A stretch of 64,000 nucleotides of DNA from an uncultured Ruegeria sp. (GTDB lineage Bacteria; Pseudomonadota; Alphaproteobacteria; Rhodobacterales; Rhodobacteraceae): NCBI RefSeq assembly GCF_947497005.1, contig NZ_CANMFF010000003.1:310001-374000 (forward strand), read 5' to 3'. The notes beneath the pieces are model-generated. The model saw only the letters and a program-made list of their open reading frames with translations. It made no database searches and had not been told where the DNA came from. Positions within the stretch are counted from its first letter, which is position 1. The number at the start of each line of letters is the position of its first letter. Position numbers and translations under genes: made by a program. This document shows positions 25,139-34,459 of the stretch, in pieces.

Positions 25139-25142
25139 CCGA

Positions 25143-25754
25143 ATGATCGCAAGTGACGCGCAAACCATGGATATCTCAGCCGAGGATCGCCTGCGCGCGG
25201 ATTTCTATAACTTCCTCGGCCTGCTGCTGGCAGGTCCGCCCGATCAGATGCTGCTGGACCAGATGGCCGGGCTGTCTGGTGATGACACCGATCTCGGTCA
25301 GGCCATTCAGGCCATGGCACGGGTGGCAAAAGTCACCAAGCCCACTGCAGCCGAGCGGGAATTCAACGCTTTGTTCATCGGTCTTGGCCGGGGCGAGTTG
25401 CTGCCCTACGCCAGCTTCTACCTGACGGGGTTCCTGAACGAGAAGCCCTTGGCACAGTTGCGCAATGACATGGCGGTACGTGGCATCACACGTGCCCAGA
25501 ACGTTTTTGAGCCCGAAGACAACATCGCATCATTGATGGAGATGATGGCGGGAATGATTGTCGGGCGCTTTGGATCTTCCGCCTCGCTGGAAGACCAGAA
25601 AGCTTTCTGGAACAAGCATATCGGCCCCTGGGCCACACATTTTTATTCGGATTTGGAAGCAGCTGAGAACTCGGTTCTATATGCATCCGCCGGCACTGCC
25701 GGGCGTGTGTTCATGGAGATCGAGCGCGAAGCGTTCCGGATGACGACAGCGTGA
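25143..25754 (+). CDS. TorD/DmsD-family molecular chaperone
   Basis: A 203-residue all-helical chaperone that binds the Tat signal peptide or apo-form of a molybdopterin enzyme and holds it until the cofactor is inserted. The family pattern is visible: RADFYNFLGLLLAGPP (about 19-34), REFNALFIGLGRGELLPYASFYLTGFLNEKPLA (about 75-107 overall) and WNKHIGPWATHFYSDLEAAE near 155. I chose the ATG at 25143, with AAGGA seven bases upstream; it starts 4 bases after the DUF3306 stop. Its client is most likely the FdhA encoded downstream. Confidence 0.85.
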   Translation: MIASDAQTMDISAEDRLRADFYNFLGLLLAGPPDQMLLDQMAGLSGDDTDLGQAIQAMARVAKVTKPTAAEREFNALFIGLGRGELLPYASFYLTGFLNEKPLAQLRNDMAVRGITRAQNVFEPEDNIASLMEMMAGMIVGRFGSSASLEDQKAFWNKHIGPWATHFYSDLEAAENSVLYASAGTAGRVFMEIEREAFRMTTA

Positions 25755-25815
25755 ACCGCTGTCATTCGCCAGCGCCCATACGGGCGTTACACTGCAATTG
25801 GGAAAGGAGGTTCCC

Positions 25816-26004
25816 ATGAGCAAGACCAAGGAAAAAGGTGCCTCGCGCCGTGACTTCCTGAAACTGGCCGGAACCGCAGCACCTGCTGCCGTTGCTGCCG
25901 CAAGCCTGACCGGGGAAGCAGAAGCAGCCGAGCTGCCGACAGACGAAACCCGCATTCAGGATACCGCGCACACGCGCGCCTACATCGAAAGCACCCGGTT
26001 CTAG
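25816..26004 (+). CDS. fdhX: Small Tat-targeted formate dehydrogenase region protein
   Basis: A 62-residue protein that consists mainly of a twin-arginine signal, SRRDFLKLAGTAAPAAVAAA (about 10-29), and a short mature part ending YIESTRF. Such tiny Tat substrates form a named family found only beside formate dehydrogenase genes. A very strong AAAGGAGG precedes the ATG at 25816. It lies between the TorD chaperone gene and fdhA. It may act as an exported assembly or stabilising subunit. Confidence 0.85.
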   Translation: MSKTKEKGASRRDFLKLAGTAAPAAVAAASLTGEAEAAELPTDETRIQDTAHTRAYIESTRF

Positions 26005-26109
26005 GACCGGACGTTTTCATACCCGACAGACGGTTGCGATTGGCCCTGACGTCGGCATCAGCAGTACCAAGCCAGCCGTGGCTCACACGGCGCGCAAGGG
26101 AGGAAAGAA

Positions 26110-29004
26110 ATGCTTAGGAAAAAGACCAACGGGGTTGCGAGACGCCCCCAGCGGACAAGTATCCTGTCCCAGGTCGGCGAGAAAACCGTCGATCGCCGCG
26201 CATTCCTGCGTGGCTCGGGCCTGACGATCGGTGGCCTTGCCGCGATCAGCGCCACGGGTGGAACCGTGACGCCAGCCAGTGCCCAAACTGCGGCGAATCA
26301 GGCCGTTGAGAATATCAAATCCATATGCACCCACTGCTCGGTCGGCTGTACAGTCGTTGCCGAAGTGCAGAACGGCGTCTGGGTCGGGCAGGAACCCGGC
26401 TGGGACAGCCCGTTCAACCTGGGTGCACACTGTGCCAAGGGGGCCTCGGTCCGCGAGCACGCCCATGGCGAACGCCGCCTGAAATATCCGATGAAAAAGG
26501 AAGGCGGCGAGTGGAAGCGCATTAGCTGGGAACAGGCCATCGACGAGATCGGCGACGGCATGATGAGCATCCGCGAGGAATCCGGGCCAGACAGTGTGTA
26601 CTGGCTGGGTTCCGCGAAGCACAATAACGAACAGGCCTATCTGTTCCGCAAGTTCGCCGCCTACTGGGGTACGAACAACGTGGACCATCAGGCCCGTATC
26701 TGCCACTCGACCACCGTTGCGGGTGTTGCGAACACATGGGGCTACGGCGCCATGACCAATTCGTATAACGACATCCATAACTCTCGGGCCATCTTCATCA
26801 TCGGCGGCAACCCGGCCGAGGCGCACCCCGTCTCGCTGCTGCATGTTCTGCGCGCGAAAGAGCAGAACAACGCGCCGCTGATCGTCTGCGACCCGCGCTT
26901 TACGCGCACCGCAGCGCACGCGGATGAATATGTCCGTTTCCGCCCCGGTACAGACGTTGCGCTGATCTGGGGTATCCTGTGGCACATCTTCGACAACGGC
27001 TGGGAGGACAAAGAGTTCATCCGCACCCGTGTCTGGGGCATGGACCAGATTCAGGAAGAGGTCGCCAAGTGGACCCCGGACGAGGTTGAGCGCGTCACCG
27101 GTGCGCCCGGCTCGCAGCTCAAGCGCGTGGCACGGACCATGGCCAACAACCGTCCTGGCACGGTGATCTGGTGCATGGGAGGCACGCAGCACACCAACGG
27201 CAACAACAACACCCGCGCCTACTGCGTGCTGCAGCTTGCGCTCGGCAACATGGGCACCTCGGGTGGTGGCACTAACATCTTCCGTGGCCATGACAATGTT
27301 CAGGGCGCGACGGATCTTGGTGTTCTGTCCCACACCCTGCCCGGCTACTATGGCCTGTCAAACGGTGCCTGGGGCCATTGGAGCCGTGTCTGGGGCGAGG
27401 AAGTCGATTGGCTGAAAGGCCAGTTCGCCACGATCAAGGACAAGGAAGGCAAGGACAAGCCGCTGATGAACGAGCGCGGCATCCCGGTCTCCCGTTGGAT
27501 CGACGGTGTTCTGGAAGACCCGGCGAACATGGATCAGGACAACAACGTCCGCGCCATGGTTCTGTGGGGTCATGCTCCGAACTCGCAAACGCGGGGACCG
27601 GAGATGAAGACGGCGATGGAGAAGCTGGACATGCTGGTCGTGATCGACCCGTATCCCACTGTTTCCGCCGTTCTGCATGACCGCACCGATGGTGTTTACC
27701 TGCTGCCTGCCTGTACGCAGTTCGAAACCCGTGGCTCGGTCACGGCTTCGAACCGGTCGCTGCAATGGCGCGACAAAGTGGTTGATCCGCTGTTCGAAAG
27801 TCTGCCGGATGAGGTCATCATGGCCAAGTTCGCCAACAAGTTCGGCTGGGCGGATCGCTTCTTCCGCAATATCGAGATGGAGGACGCCGAAACCCCGAAT
27901 GTTGAAAGCATCACCCGTGAATTCAACTCGGGCCTCTGGACCATCGGCTATACCGGGCAGTCACCGGAACGTCTGAAAAGCCATATGGCCAACCAGCACA
28001 CGTTCGACAGAACCACGCTGCAGGCGATTGGTGGCCCGAACGACGGCGAGTATTACGGTCTGCCCTGGCCCTGCTGGGGAACGGCTGAGATGGGTCATAC
28101 GGGAACACCGAACCTCTATGACATGTCCAAACCGGTGGCCGAAGGCGGCCTGACCTTCCGTGCTCGATTCGGCGTGGAACGCGATGGTGACAACCTGCTG
28201 GCCGAAGGGGTTTATAGCGTTGGGTCGGAAATTCAGGATGGATACCCTGAATTCACGATGCAGATGCTGATGGACCTTGGCTGGGACGGCGATCTGACGG
28301 CCGAGGAACGCGCGGCGATTGATGCCGTTGCGGGACCAGAGACCAACTGGAAGACCGACCTGTCCGGCGGTATCCAGCGGGTCGCGATCGAGCATGGCTG
28401 CGCGCCCTTCGGGAACGCCAAAGCCCGCGCGGTTGTCTGGACCTTCCCGGACCCGATCCCGATCCATCGCGAGCCTCTCTATACGCCGCGTCGCGATCTG
28501 GTCGAGGACTATCCGACCTACGAGGACCGTCAGGCCTATCGCCTGCCAACCCTTTATGCTTCGATCCAAAAGAACGACTTTTCAAAGGATTACCCGATAA
28601 TCCTCACGTCAGGTCGTCTGGTCGAATATGAAGGCGGCGGCGAGGAAAGCCGGTCGAATCCATGGCTGGCCGAGCTACAGCAGGACATGTTCGTCGAGAT
28701 CAACCCGCGCGATGCCAACAACCTTGGCATTCGGGACGGGGCGCAGGTCTGGGTCGAAGGTCCCGAAGGTGGCAAGGTCAAGGTGATGGCGATGCTGACC
28801 AACAGGGTCGGTGCCGGTGTGGCCTTCATGCCGTTCCACTTTGGCGGTCATTTCCAGGGCGAAGATCTGCGGCACAAATACCCCGCAGGGGCCGACCCCT
28901 ATGTGCTGGGTGAAAGTTCCAACACTGCCCAGACCTATGGCTACGATTCAGTGACCCAGATGCAGGAGTCCAAAGTGACGCTCTGCAAAATCTGGTCAGC
29001 GTAA
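26110..29004 (+). CDS. fdhA: Formate dehydrogenase catalytic subunit, Tat-exported, cysteine type
   Basis: The 964-residue catalytic subunit oxidises formate to CO2 at a bis-pterin Mo or W centre in the periplasm. The N-terminal twin-arginine signal is [15 protein letters not shown] (28-42). A [4Fe-4S] site follows at CTHCSVGC (73-80) with a fourth cysteine near 108. The metal ligand is cysteine at 198 in [11 protein letters not shown], followed by the conserved histidine. It is read normally and is not selenocysteine, since there is no in-frame TGA. Molybdopterin-dinucleotide-binding sequence fills the C-terminal quarter. RBS GGGAGGAAA. It belongs to a complex with the beta subunit (29016) and the cytochrome b subunit (30098). 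Confidence 0.94.
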   Translation: MLRKKTNGVARRPQRTSILSQVGEKTVDRRAFLRGSGLTIGGLAAISATGGTVTPASAQTAANQAVENIKSICTHCSVGCTVVAEVQNGVWVGQEPGWDSPFNLGAHCAKGASVREHAHGERRLKYPMKKEGGEWKRISWEQAIDEIGDGMMSIREESGPDSVYWLGSAKHNNEQAYLFRKFAAYWGTNNVDHQARICHSTTVAGVANTWGYGAMTNSYNDIHNSRAIFIIGGNPAEAHPVSLLHVLRAKEQNNAPLIVCDPRFTRTAAHADEYVRFRPGTDVALIWGILWHIFDNGWEDKEFIRTRVWGMDQIQEEVAKWTPDEVERVTGAPGSQLKRVARTMANNRPGTVIWCMGGTQHTNGNNNTRAYCVLQLALGNMGTSGGGTNIFRGHDNVQGATDLGVLSHTLPGYYGLSNGAWGHWSRVWGEEVDWLKGQFATIKDKEGKDKPLMNERGIPVSRWIDGVLEDPANMDQDNNVRAMVLWGHAPNSQTRGPEMKTAMEKLDMLVVIDPYPTVSAVLHDRTDGVYLLPACTQFETRGSVTASNRSLQWRDKVVDPLFESLPDEVIMAKFANKFGWADRFFRNIEMEDAETPNVESITREFNSGLWTIGYTGQSPERLKSHMANQHTFDRTTLQAIGGPNDGEYYGLPWPCWGTAEMGHTGTPNLYDMSKPVAEGGLTFRARFGVERDGDNLLAEGVYSVGSEIQDGYPEFTMQMLMDLGWDGDLTAEERAAIDAVAGPETNWKTDLSGGIQRVAIEHGCAPFGNAKARAVVWTFPDPIPIHREPLYTPRRDLVEDYPTYEDRQAYRLPTLYASIQKNDFSKDYPIILTSGRLVEYEGGGEESRSNPWLAELQQDMFVEINPRDANNLGIRDGAQVWVEGPEGGKVKVMAMLTNRVGAGVAFMPFHFGGHFQGEDLRHKYPAGADPYVLGESSNTAQTYGYDSVTQMQESKVTLCKIWSA

Positions 29005-29015
29005 GGAGGACGAAA

Positions 29016-29609
29016 ATGGCTAGAGCAAAGTTTCTCTGCGACGCTGAACGCTGCATCGAATGCAACGCCTGCGTCACCGCGTGTAAGAACGAGCACGAGG
29101 TGCCCTGGGGCATCAACCGTCGCAGAGTGGTGACGATCAATGACGGCAACCCGGGCGAACGCTCGATCTCGGTCGCCTGTATGCATTGCTCGGATGCGCC
29201 CTGCATGGCGGTGTGCCCGGTCGACTGCTTCTATCAGAACGAAGAAGGCGTTGTCCTGCACTCCAAGGACCTGTGCATTGGCTGCGGCTATTGCTTCTAC
29301 GCGTGCCCGTTCGGCGCGCCGCAATATCCGCAGGCGGGCAACTTCGGTTCGCGCGGCAAGATGGACAAATGCACCTTCTGCGCCGGCGGCCCCGAGGAAA
29401 CGCACTCGACAGCAGAGTTCGCCAAATATGGTCGCAACCGGATCGCCGAGGGCAAACTGCCCATCTGCGCCGAGATGTGTTCCACCAAGGCCCTGCTTGC
29501 TGGTGACGGCGACGTGGTGTCCGCAGTTTACCGTGAACGCGTCGTGGCGCGCGGTTTCGGCTCGGGCGCCTGGGGCTGGGGTACAGCCTACGACCAGAAA
29601 GACGGGTAA
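29016..29609 (+). CDS. fdh3B: Formate dehydrogenase FDH3 beta subunit
   Basis: A 197-residue electron-transfer subunit with four [4Fe-4S] sites of the DmsB/FdhB type: [12 protein letters not shown] (about 11-22), [14 protein letters not shown] (about 54-67), [12 protein letters not shown] (about 87-98) and a later CTFC...CAEMC set. It carries electrons from the catalytic subunit to the membrane cytochrome b. It has no signal peptide, so it is probably exported together with FdhA through Tat. It starts 11 bases after the fdhA stop with an AAGGAGG site. Length is typical for the FDH3 group. Confidence 0.92.
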   Translation: MARAKFLCDAERCIECNACVTACKNEHEVPWGINRRRVVTINDGNPGERSISVACMHCSDAPCMAVCPVDCFYQNEEGVVLHSKDLCIGCGYCFYACPFGAPQYPQAGNFGSRGKMDKCTFCAGGPEETHSTAEFAKYGRNRIAEGKLPICAEMCSTKALLAGDGDVVSAVYRERVVARGFGSGAWGWGTAYDQKDG

Positions 29610-29628
29610 AGCCCGGCCTTGGAAAACT

Positions 29629-29655
29629 AGCCCTCCGCCGTGCGCGGGGGGCTTT
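29629..29655 (+). terminator. Hairpin after fdh3B, possible partial terminator
   Basis: AGCCCTCCGC (29629-29638) pairs fully, with one T-G wobble, with GCGGGGGGCT (29644-29653) around a 5-base loop and is followed by TTTCC. The stem is strong but the T-tract is short. It splits the structural fdh genes, so it may lower expression of the downstream genes relative to fdhA and fdh3B. Confidence 0.6.
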
Positions 29656-29719
29656 CCGGATGCTGCGAGCAGGAGTCCGCTTCCTTCCTCGTCACAACAA
29701 TTTCGACAATGAGGCGCGC

Positions 29720-30070
29720 ATGACTAACGATGTTTACTGGCTACTGAAACTTGACCTCAATCTCGACAAAAAGACTGAATTCGAAGCGCTTATGGCGGAA
29801 ATGGTCACGGCAACGCTGCAAGAGACCGGTGCCAAAAGCTATGAATGGCATATATCCGGTTCAGCAGTTCATATCTATGAACGCTATGCCAGTTCCGAAG
29901 ATGCCATGATTCACATGCAGAATTTCGGCGCGAATTTCGCGGAAAGGTTTCTAGCTCTTTTGACGCCAGTGGGGTTAGACGTTTATGGCCCGGCCAAGGA
30001 TGATCTTCGCGAAGCTCTCACGCCTGTCGGAGCAGTATTTCACGAGCAAATCGGCGGCTTTGACCGCTGA
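29720..30070 (+). CDS. Antibiotic biosynthesis monooxygenase (ABM)-like small protein
   Basis: A 116-residue protein of the dimeric alpha/beta-barrel ABM type (YgiN-like quinol monooxygenases and heme-related folds): VYWLLKLDLNLDKKTEFEALMAEM (about 5-28 overall), SYEWHISGSAVHIYERYAS (about 39-57). No Tat or Sec signal. The ATG at 29720 has a GAGG nearby. The gene sits between the beta and gamma subunits, after a strong hairpin, and its base composition is more AT-rich than its neighbours. It may be a later insertion in the operon. Function in formate oxidation is not evident. Confidence 0.68.
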   Translation: MTNDVYWLLKLDLNLDKKTEFEALMAEMVTATLQETGAKSYEWHISGSAVHIYERYASSEDAMIHMQNFGANFAERFLALLTPVGLDVYGPAKDDLREALTPVGAVFHEQIGGFDR

Positions 30071-30097
30071 CCTGAAAATGCACAGGAGGATATCCCT

Positions 30098-31294
30098 ATG
30101 CGCCTGATCCAGTACCTGCTTGTTTCGATATTCCTGACCGGAGCCGCATGGGCGCAGGAGACCTCTGAACCCACAGCAGAAGACCGCTCCTCGACCGGCG
30201 GGGCGACAACCCTGGAAGATATCCTCGCCCGGCAACGCGGCGAACAAGTCGACAATAGCTATCGCTCCGACAATACCGGTCAGGGCAATGCAGAGGGATT
30301 GTTGGGCCAGCTTGGAACCCGCGGCCTAGCTTCGGACAGTGATGTATACCGCGCATTGCGGTATGGTTCTGCGGATGTGACGGTGTCCTCAAACGGCCCT
30401 GCAGCCAGCGTGTTGATACAGGATGGCGGCATGTGGTGGTTGACCTTCCGCACTGGACCATTGCGTGAATACGGGACTTACATCATCGCTGGAATGCTCG
30501 GCATCATCATCCTATTCTTCCTGATCCGCGGCAAAATTCGCATCGACGGTGAGAGGACTGGCCGCACGGTTACCCGCTTCAATGGCTTTGAACGGTTTGG
30601 CCATTGGCTGTTCGCCGGGTCGTTCCTGATCCTCGGTGCAACTGGTTTGCTGACACTTTACGGGCGTGACTTCCTGATCCCGCTCTTCGGGAAAGAAGGG
30701 TTCGCTACCATCGCACAGGGTTGCAAGTGGCTGCACAACAATCTGGCCTGGGCTTTCATGCTGGGTCTGATCATCGTCACGGTAAACTGGATTGCCCATA
30801 ACATCCCGAACCGCACAGACCTGAAATGGCTGGCCGCAGGTGGCGGGCTTTTCTCCAAGGGCAGTCATCCGCCAGCCAAGAAATTCAACGCAGGACAAAA
30901 GGTGATCTTCTGGGCCTGCATCCTGCTGGGCGTTTCTATCAGCCTGTCGGGCCTGTCTTTGTTGTTCCCGTTCGAGATGCCGCTATTTGCCAAAACCTTC
31001 CAGATCGCTAACGCGACAGGCTTGCCGCAAATGATGGGCCTGAACCTGCCGGTACAAATGTCCCCGCAGGAAGAGATGCAATACGCGCAGGTCTGGCACG
31101 TGATGGTGGCTTATGTCTTCATCGCGATCATCGTCGCGCATATCTATCTCGGCTCTGTCGGGATGGAAGGTGCCTTTGATGCCATGGGCACGGGTGAGGT
31201 TGAAGAGCAATGGGCTCGCGAACACCACTCGCTGTGGTTGGAAGAAGTTCAGGAAAAAGAGGCAGGTAAGGCCGTCGCCTCGCCTGCTGAATAA
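30098..31294 (+). CDS. Formate dehydrogenase gamma subunit, cytochrome b556 type
   Basis: A 398-residue membrane subunit that takes electrons from the beta subunit to the quinone pool. It has a signal peptide (1-20, ending AAWAQ), a periplasmic N-terminal domain of about 100 residues, one helix (about 127-147) and then the four-helix cytochrome b core starting at RFNGFERFGHWLFAGSFLILGATGLL (about 161-186 overall). Histidines in FGHW, the WLHNNLAWAF region, the QVWHVMVAY region and VAHIYLG are candidate heme ligands. RBS AGGAGG. The C-terminus is cytoplasmic and charged. The WD40-cytochrome gene begins immediately after its stop codon. Confidence 0.9.
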   Translation: MRLIQYLLVSIFLTGAAWAQETSEPTAEDRSSTGGATTLEDILARQRGEQVDNSYRSDNTGQGNAEGLLGQLGTRGLASDSDVYRALRYGSADVTVSSNGPAASVLIQDGGMWWLTFRTGPLREYGTYIIAGMLGIIILFFLIRGKIRIDGERTGRTVTRFNGFERFGHWLFAGSFLILGATGLLTLYGRDFLIPLFGKEGFATIAQGCKWLHNNLAWAFMLGLIIVTVNWIAHNIPNRTDLKWLAAGGGLFSKGSHPPAKKFNAGQKVIFWACILLGVSISLSGLSLLFPFEMPLFAKTFQIANATGLPQMMGLNLPVQMSPQEEMQYAQVWHVMVAYVFIAIIVAHIYLGSVGMEGAFDAMGTGEVEEQWAREHHSLWLEEVQEKEAGKAVASPAE

Positions 31295-32557
31295 ATGCGT
31301 GGGCTGGTTCTGGCCCTGGCACTGGTGCCTCTGCCGGCCTTGGCCGAGTTCTTCACGCTTAAAGGTCATGGCGGCCCCATCATGGCGATCGCCACAGCCC
31401 CGGACGGGCGCATTGCGACAGCCAGTTTTGACAACTCCGTCGGGCTCTGGGCTGACAAGCGCCCTGAATGGCTGGAAGGTCACGAGGCTGCCGTAAACGC
31501 CGTTGCGTTCAACGGTACCGCCATCTACTCGGCCGGAGATGATTTTACCCTGCGCAAATGGCCGAGTGGCGATGTCGTCGGACGTCATCAGGGTAAGATC
31601 GTCGGATTGGCGGCGTCAAAAACTCACGTTGCAACCGCCAGTTGGGATGGGACAATTGGGTTGTGGCCCGTGGACGGAGCAGAAGCAACAATCCTTGGCC
31701 CGACTGGAAGCGGTATGAACGCGGTCGTGTTCTCGTCTGACGGCACACAGCTCTATTCAGCAGGCATGGATGGGTCGCTGCGGATCTGGGACGTCTCGAG
31801 TGGACAAGAAACCGCCCGACTCGTTGAGCACGGGTTTGGCATAAACGAGCTGGTCCTGAATGAACGGGACAACTGGATCGCTTACGGTGCGGTTGATGGC
31901 GTGACCCGAATTCTGGGCCTTTCGACAAGCGAAGAGCGCGATTTCACGCTGGGCCGTCGCCCGATCCTTGCCCTTGCGCTCAGCCCGGATCGAAGGTTTC
32001 TAGCTGTGGGTGACGGCGAAGGTTACATCATGGTCATCGATACCACCGAGTGGCGCATCGCACAGGATTTTCGCGCGACATTACGGGGACCGGTCTGGGC
32101 CCTGGCCTTTTCGGTCGATGGTGAAAACATCCACGCGGGCGGAATTGACGAAGCAATGTACAGCTGGCCTGTAACTGCCTTGTCGGACCAACAGCGGATG
32201 GCCAGCTCTGAACCCAGTTTCCTGAAAAACCCCGACGAAATGGACAACGGAGAACGTCAGTTCTCACGCAAGTGTTCGATCTGTCACAGCCTCTCACTCG
32301 ACAGCGAACGCCGTGCGGGGCCTACCTTGCACGGGGTATTCGGGCGCCAGGCTGGCACATTGCCCGGATATTTGTACTCGGAAACTCTGCAAGGCTCTGA
32401 TATCATTTGGAATGACGAAACGATAAACGCCCTTTTCGATGAAGGGCCTGACCATTACATTCCGGGGTCGAAGATGCCGATGCAGCGGATTGCCAAAGCT
32501 CAGGATCGTGAGGATCTGATTGCTTTCATACGTCGCGCAACGGGTGACCGGAACTGA
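31295..32557 (+). CDS. Periplasmic WD40-repeat / cytochrome c fusion protein
   Basis: A 420-residue exported protein. A signal peptide (1-18, LVPLPALAEF) leads to about 290 residues of WD40-type repeats. Recognisable repeat ends include TASFDNSVGLW, TASWDGTIGLW, SAGMDGSLRIWDV and AVGDGEGYIMVID. A class I cytochrome c domain follows, with heme site CSICH (327-331) and a probable axial methionine in PGSKMPM (near 391). The ATG follows the stop of the gamma subunit with no gap. The propeller could bind the dehydrogenase or a partner while the heme accepts electrons. Its contribution to formate oxidation is not established. Confidence 0.86.
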   Translation: MRGLVLALALVPLPALAEFFTLKGHGGPIMAIATAPDGRIATASFDNSVGLWADKRPEWLEGHEAAVNAVAFNGTAIYSAGDDFTLRKWPSGDVVGRHQGKIVGLAASKTHVATASWDGTIGLWPVDGAEATILGPTGSGMNAVVFSSDGTQLYSAGMDGSLRIWDVSSGQETARLVEHGFGINELVLNERDNWIAYGAVDGVTRILGLSTSEERDFTLGRRPILALALSPDRRFLAVGDGEGYIMVIDTTEWRIAQDFRATLRGPVWALAFSVDGENIHAGGIDEAMYSWPVTALSDQQRMASSEPSFLKNPDEMDNGERQFSRKCSICHSLSLDSERRAGPTLHGVFGRQAGTLPGYLYSETLQGSDIIWNDETINALFDEGPDHYIPGSKMPMQRIAKAQDREDLIAFIRRATGDRN

Positions 32558-32570
32558 ACCGGAGGAAACC

Positions 32571-32696
32571 ATGAAAGCCTTTCTTGCTGCCGTCGCCGCG
32601 ATGGTCGTTATTGCAATTGCAGCGCCTTTTGTGCTGGACCAGATCGGGTTCAGCGCCGCCGACGCCACATCAGGCTCCGCCGTGCGTCTCGACTGA
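32571..32696 (+). CDS. 41-residue exported or membrane peptide
   Basis: A short open frame with an excellent GGAGGAAACC site directly before the ATG at 32571. The product MKAFLAAVAAMVVIAIAAPF... has one hydrophobic helix and a short polar tail that ends SAVRLD. The stop TGA (32694-32696) directly precedes the ATG of the HTH-PBP regulator. Spacing to both neighbours and the ribosome binding site support a real gene. The sequence could be a membrane peptide or a signal peptide with a very short mature part, as with the FdhX protein. No family recognised. Confidence 0.72.
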   Translation: MKAFLAAVAAMVVIAIAAPFVLDQIGFSAADATSGSAVRLD

Positions 32697-33569
32697 ATGT
32701 CGCAATATCTGACCACCCGAGAACTGGCCGATCTGCTGCGTATTGGCGAGCGGAAAGCCTATGATCTTGCCTCATCAGGCGAGGTGCCCTGCGTACGGGC
32801 CATGGGCAAGCTGTTGTTCCCCCGAGCCGAGGTCGTTGCCTGGCTCAACGCTTCCCGGTCTGGCCCACAGGTGGCCGAACCGCCCCTGCCCCCGATTGTT
32901 GCGGGCAGTCACGATCCTTTGCTTGACTGGGCATTGCGCGAAAGCGGATCGGGGCTGGCCACCTATTACGATGGCTCTTTTGACGGGCTGACAAGGCTGA
33001 GCGAACGCAAAGCACAAGCCGCCGTGTTGCACATCCACGAAGATGACGGGTTCAACAAAAATTCTCTGCGCGACGCTTTCGGCGAAGCACCAGTGATCCT
33101 GTACGAAGTCGCCCGGCGCGAGCGCGGGCTGCTTCTTGCTCCGGGTGTAACGGACATTAAGGCTTTTGAAGATCTTAAGTCGCGCCGGGTCATCTTGCGT
33201 CAGGACAGTGCAGCAAGCCAGCGCCTCTTCGACACGCAGCTTGAGTCCCACGGCATGACACGCGACGATCTGGACGTTCAGCCCGGTTGCGCACGTACCG
33301 AAGAAGAGTTGGCCATCGCCTTGCACGATCAAAAAGCCGAAGCAGGCTTTGGTCTTGGTGCGTTGGCCAAGCTCTACAACCTGGGCATTGTGCCTACCCA
33401 TTCCGAGCGGCTGGACCTTGCCATCTGGCGCAGGGCGTTTTTCGATCCGCCCATGCAGAAGCTAATGACATTCCTACGCTCAGAGCAATTTTCTCTGCGC
33501 GCACGCGAGTTCGGCGGCTACGACTTGTCAGGTCTGGGTGCGATTCACCACAACGGTGCCAGCGGGTAA
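32697..33569 (+). CDS. Transcriptional regulator with excisionase-type HTH and periplasmic-binding-protein-like domain
   Basis: A 290-residue cytoplasmic protein. The N-terminal LTTRELADLLRIGERKAYDLASSGEVPCVRAMGKLLFPRAEVVAWL (about 5-50 overall) is an HTH_17 / excisionase-like DNA-binding domain. From about 70 to 270 it matches the PBP-like domain (PF12727 type) that is homologous to oxyanion-binding proteins but is used as an intracellular sensor, with VILRQDSAASQRLFD and EEELAIALHDQKAEAGFGLGALA. It starts immediately after the 41-residue peptide gene and converges on the tupBCA operon. A molybdate or tungstate sensor controlling fdh or tup genes is the natural inference. Confidence 0.82.
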   Translation: MSQYLTTRELADLLRIGERKAYDLASSGEVPCVRAMGKLLFPRAEVVAWLNASRSGPQVAEPPLPPIVAGSHDPLLDWALRESGSGLATYYDGSFDGLTRLSERKAQAAVLHIHEDDGFNKNSLRDAFGEAPVILYEVARRERGLLLAPGVTDIKAFEDLKSRRVILRQDSAASQRLFDTQLESHGMTRDDLDVQPGCARTEEELAIALHDQKAEAGFGLGALAKLYNLGIVPTHSERLDLAIWRRAFFDPPMQKLMTFLRSEQFSLRAREFGGYDLSGLGAIHHNGASG

Positions 33570-33622
33570 TTCAGCGTCTCCTGGTGGATTCCTTCGGGTT
33601 TTCCCGCGGCTTGCAGGAACAG

Positions 33623-34441
33623 TTACTGCGCGTTGGGGAAAAACACCTGTTGGCCCTCGAGCCTGAAGGACGCGATGGCCTCCTGCCCGTCCGGCCCGGT
33701 CAGCCATTCGACAAAACGCTGACCGGAAGCCGCCCGAACATGCACGTGCTTTTCCGGGTTTACAAGGATCACGCCATATTGGTTGAACAAACGCGGATCA
33801 CCTTCAACCAGCACCTCGAGATTGCCCTTGTTTCCAAATGACAACCACGTTGCCCGGTCCGTCAACGTGTACGCATCCATGCCGCTGGCTACGTTCAGGG
33901 TCGCCCCCATGCCGGACCCGGTTTCCCGATACCATGCACCCGACGCATCAGTTGGGTCCAGCCCTGCCGCAGACCAATGACCCAGCTCGGCCTTATGCGT
34001 TCCGCTGTCATCACCACGTGATGCAAAGGGAACCTCAGCCGCAGCGATGGCCGAAAGCGCAGCCAAAATATCGGCTCCGCCGCGAATTCCGGCGGGATCA
34101 GATTTCGGGCCAACCAGAATAAAGTCGTTGTACATCAAATCTTTCCGCTCAACGCCCCAGCCGTCAGCGACAAATTGCTCCTCGGCCGGTTTGGCGTGAA
34201 CCAGCAGAACGTCTGCGTCTCCGTTGATCGCATTGCGAATGGCCTGACCGGTTCCAACTGCAACAACACGGACGTCGATGCCGGACTCGGCCTCGAACCA
34301 CGGCAGGATGTATTCCAACAACCCAGAGTTCTGCGTGGATGTTGTCGACTGTACCACGATAAAGGGCTCTTCCGCCGAAACCATACTGGTCGACAGGCCC
34401 AAAGCCATCACCGCTGCCCGAATTAATGCCCGGAACATCAC
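33623..34441 (-). CDS. tupA: Tungstate ABC transporter substrate-binding protein
   Basis: A 272-residue periplasmic binding protein with a signal peptide (1-23, SMVSAEE). The TupA signature STTSTQNSGLLEYILPWFEAESGI spans about 32-55, followed by VAVGTGQAIRNAINGDADVLLVHA (about 61-84) and SRGDDSGTHKAE, whose serines and threonines usually bind the oxyanion. These motifs separate TupA from molybdate-binding ModA. It is the last gene of tupB-tupC-tupA, 18 bases after tupC, an order different from the common tupABC. The location beside formate dehydrogenase genes suggests tungsten supply to that enzyme. Confidence 0.88.
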   Translation of the reverse strand: MMFRALIRAAVMALGLSTSMVSAEEPFIVVQSTTSTQNSGLLEYILPWFEAESGIDVRVVAVGTGQAIRNAINGDADVLLVHAKPAEEQFVADGWGVERKDLMYNDFILVGPKSDPAGIRGGADILAALSAIAAAEVPFASRGDDSGTHKAELGHWSAAGLDPTDASGAWYRETGSGMGATLNVASGMDAYTLTDRATWLSFGNKGNLEVLVEGDPRLFNQYGVILVNPEKHVHVRAASGQRFVEWLTGPDGQEAIASFRLEGQQVFFPNAQ

Positions 34442-34459
34442 TCTCTCCGTTTTATCTTT

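Noticed and set aside
24400..25140. Frameshift between DUF3305 and DUF3306 genes
   Set aside because: The 4-base ATGA overlap is normal coupling; both proteins are complete and occur as separate families.
26701..26703. Selenocysteine in formate dehydrogenase
   Set aside because: The metal-ligand codon is TGC (cysteine); no in-frame TGA or SECIS is present.
32697..32850. Excisionase-like HTH as a sign of a mobile element
   Set aside because: The domain is fused to a PBP-like sensor and no integrase, attachment site or phage genes are nearby.
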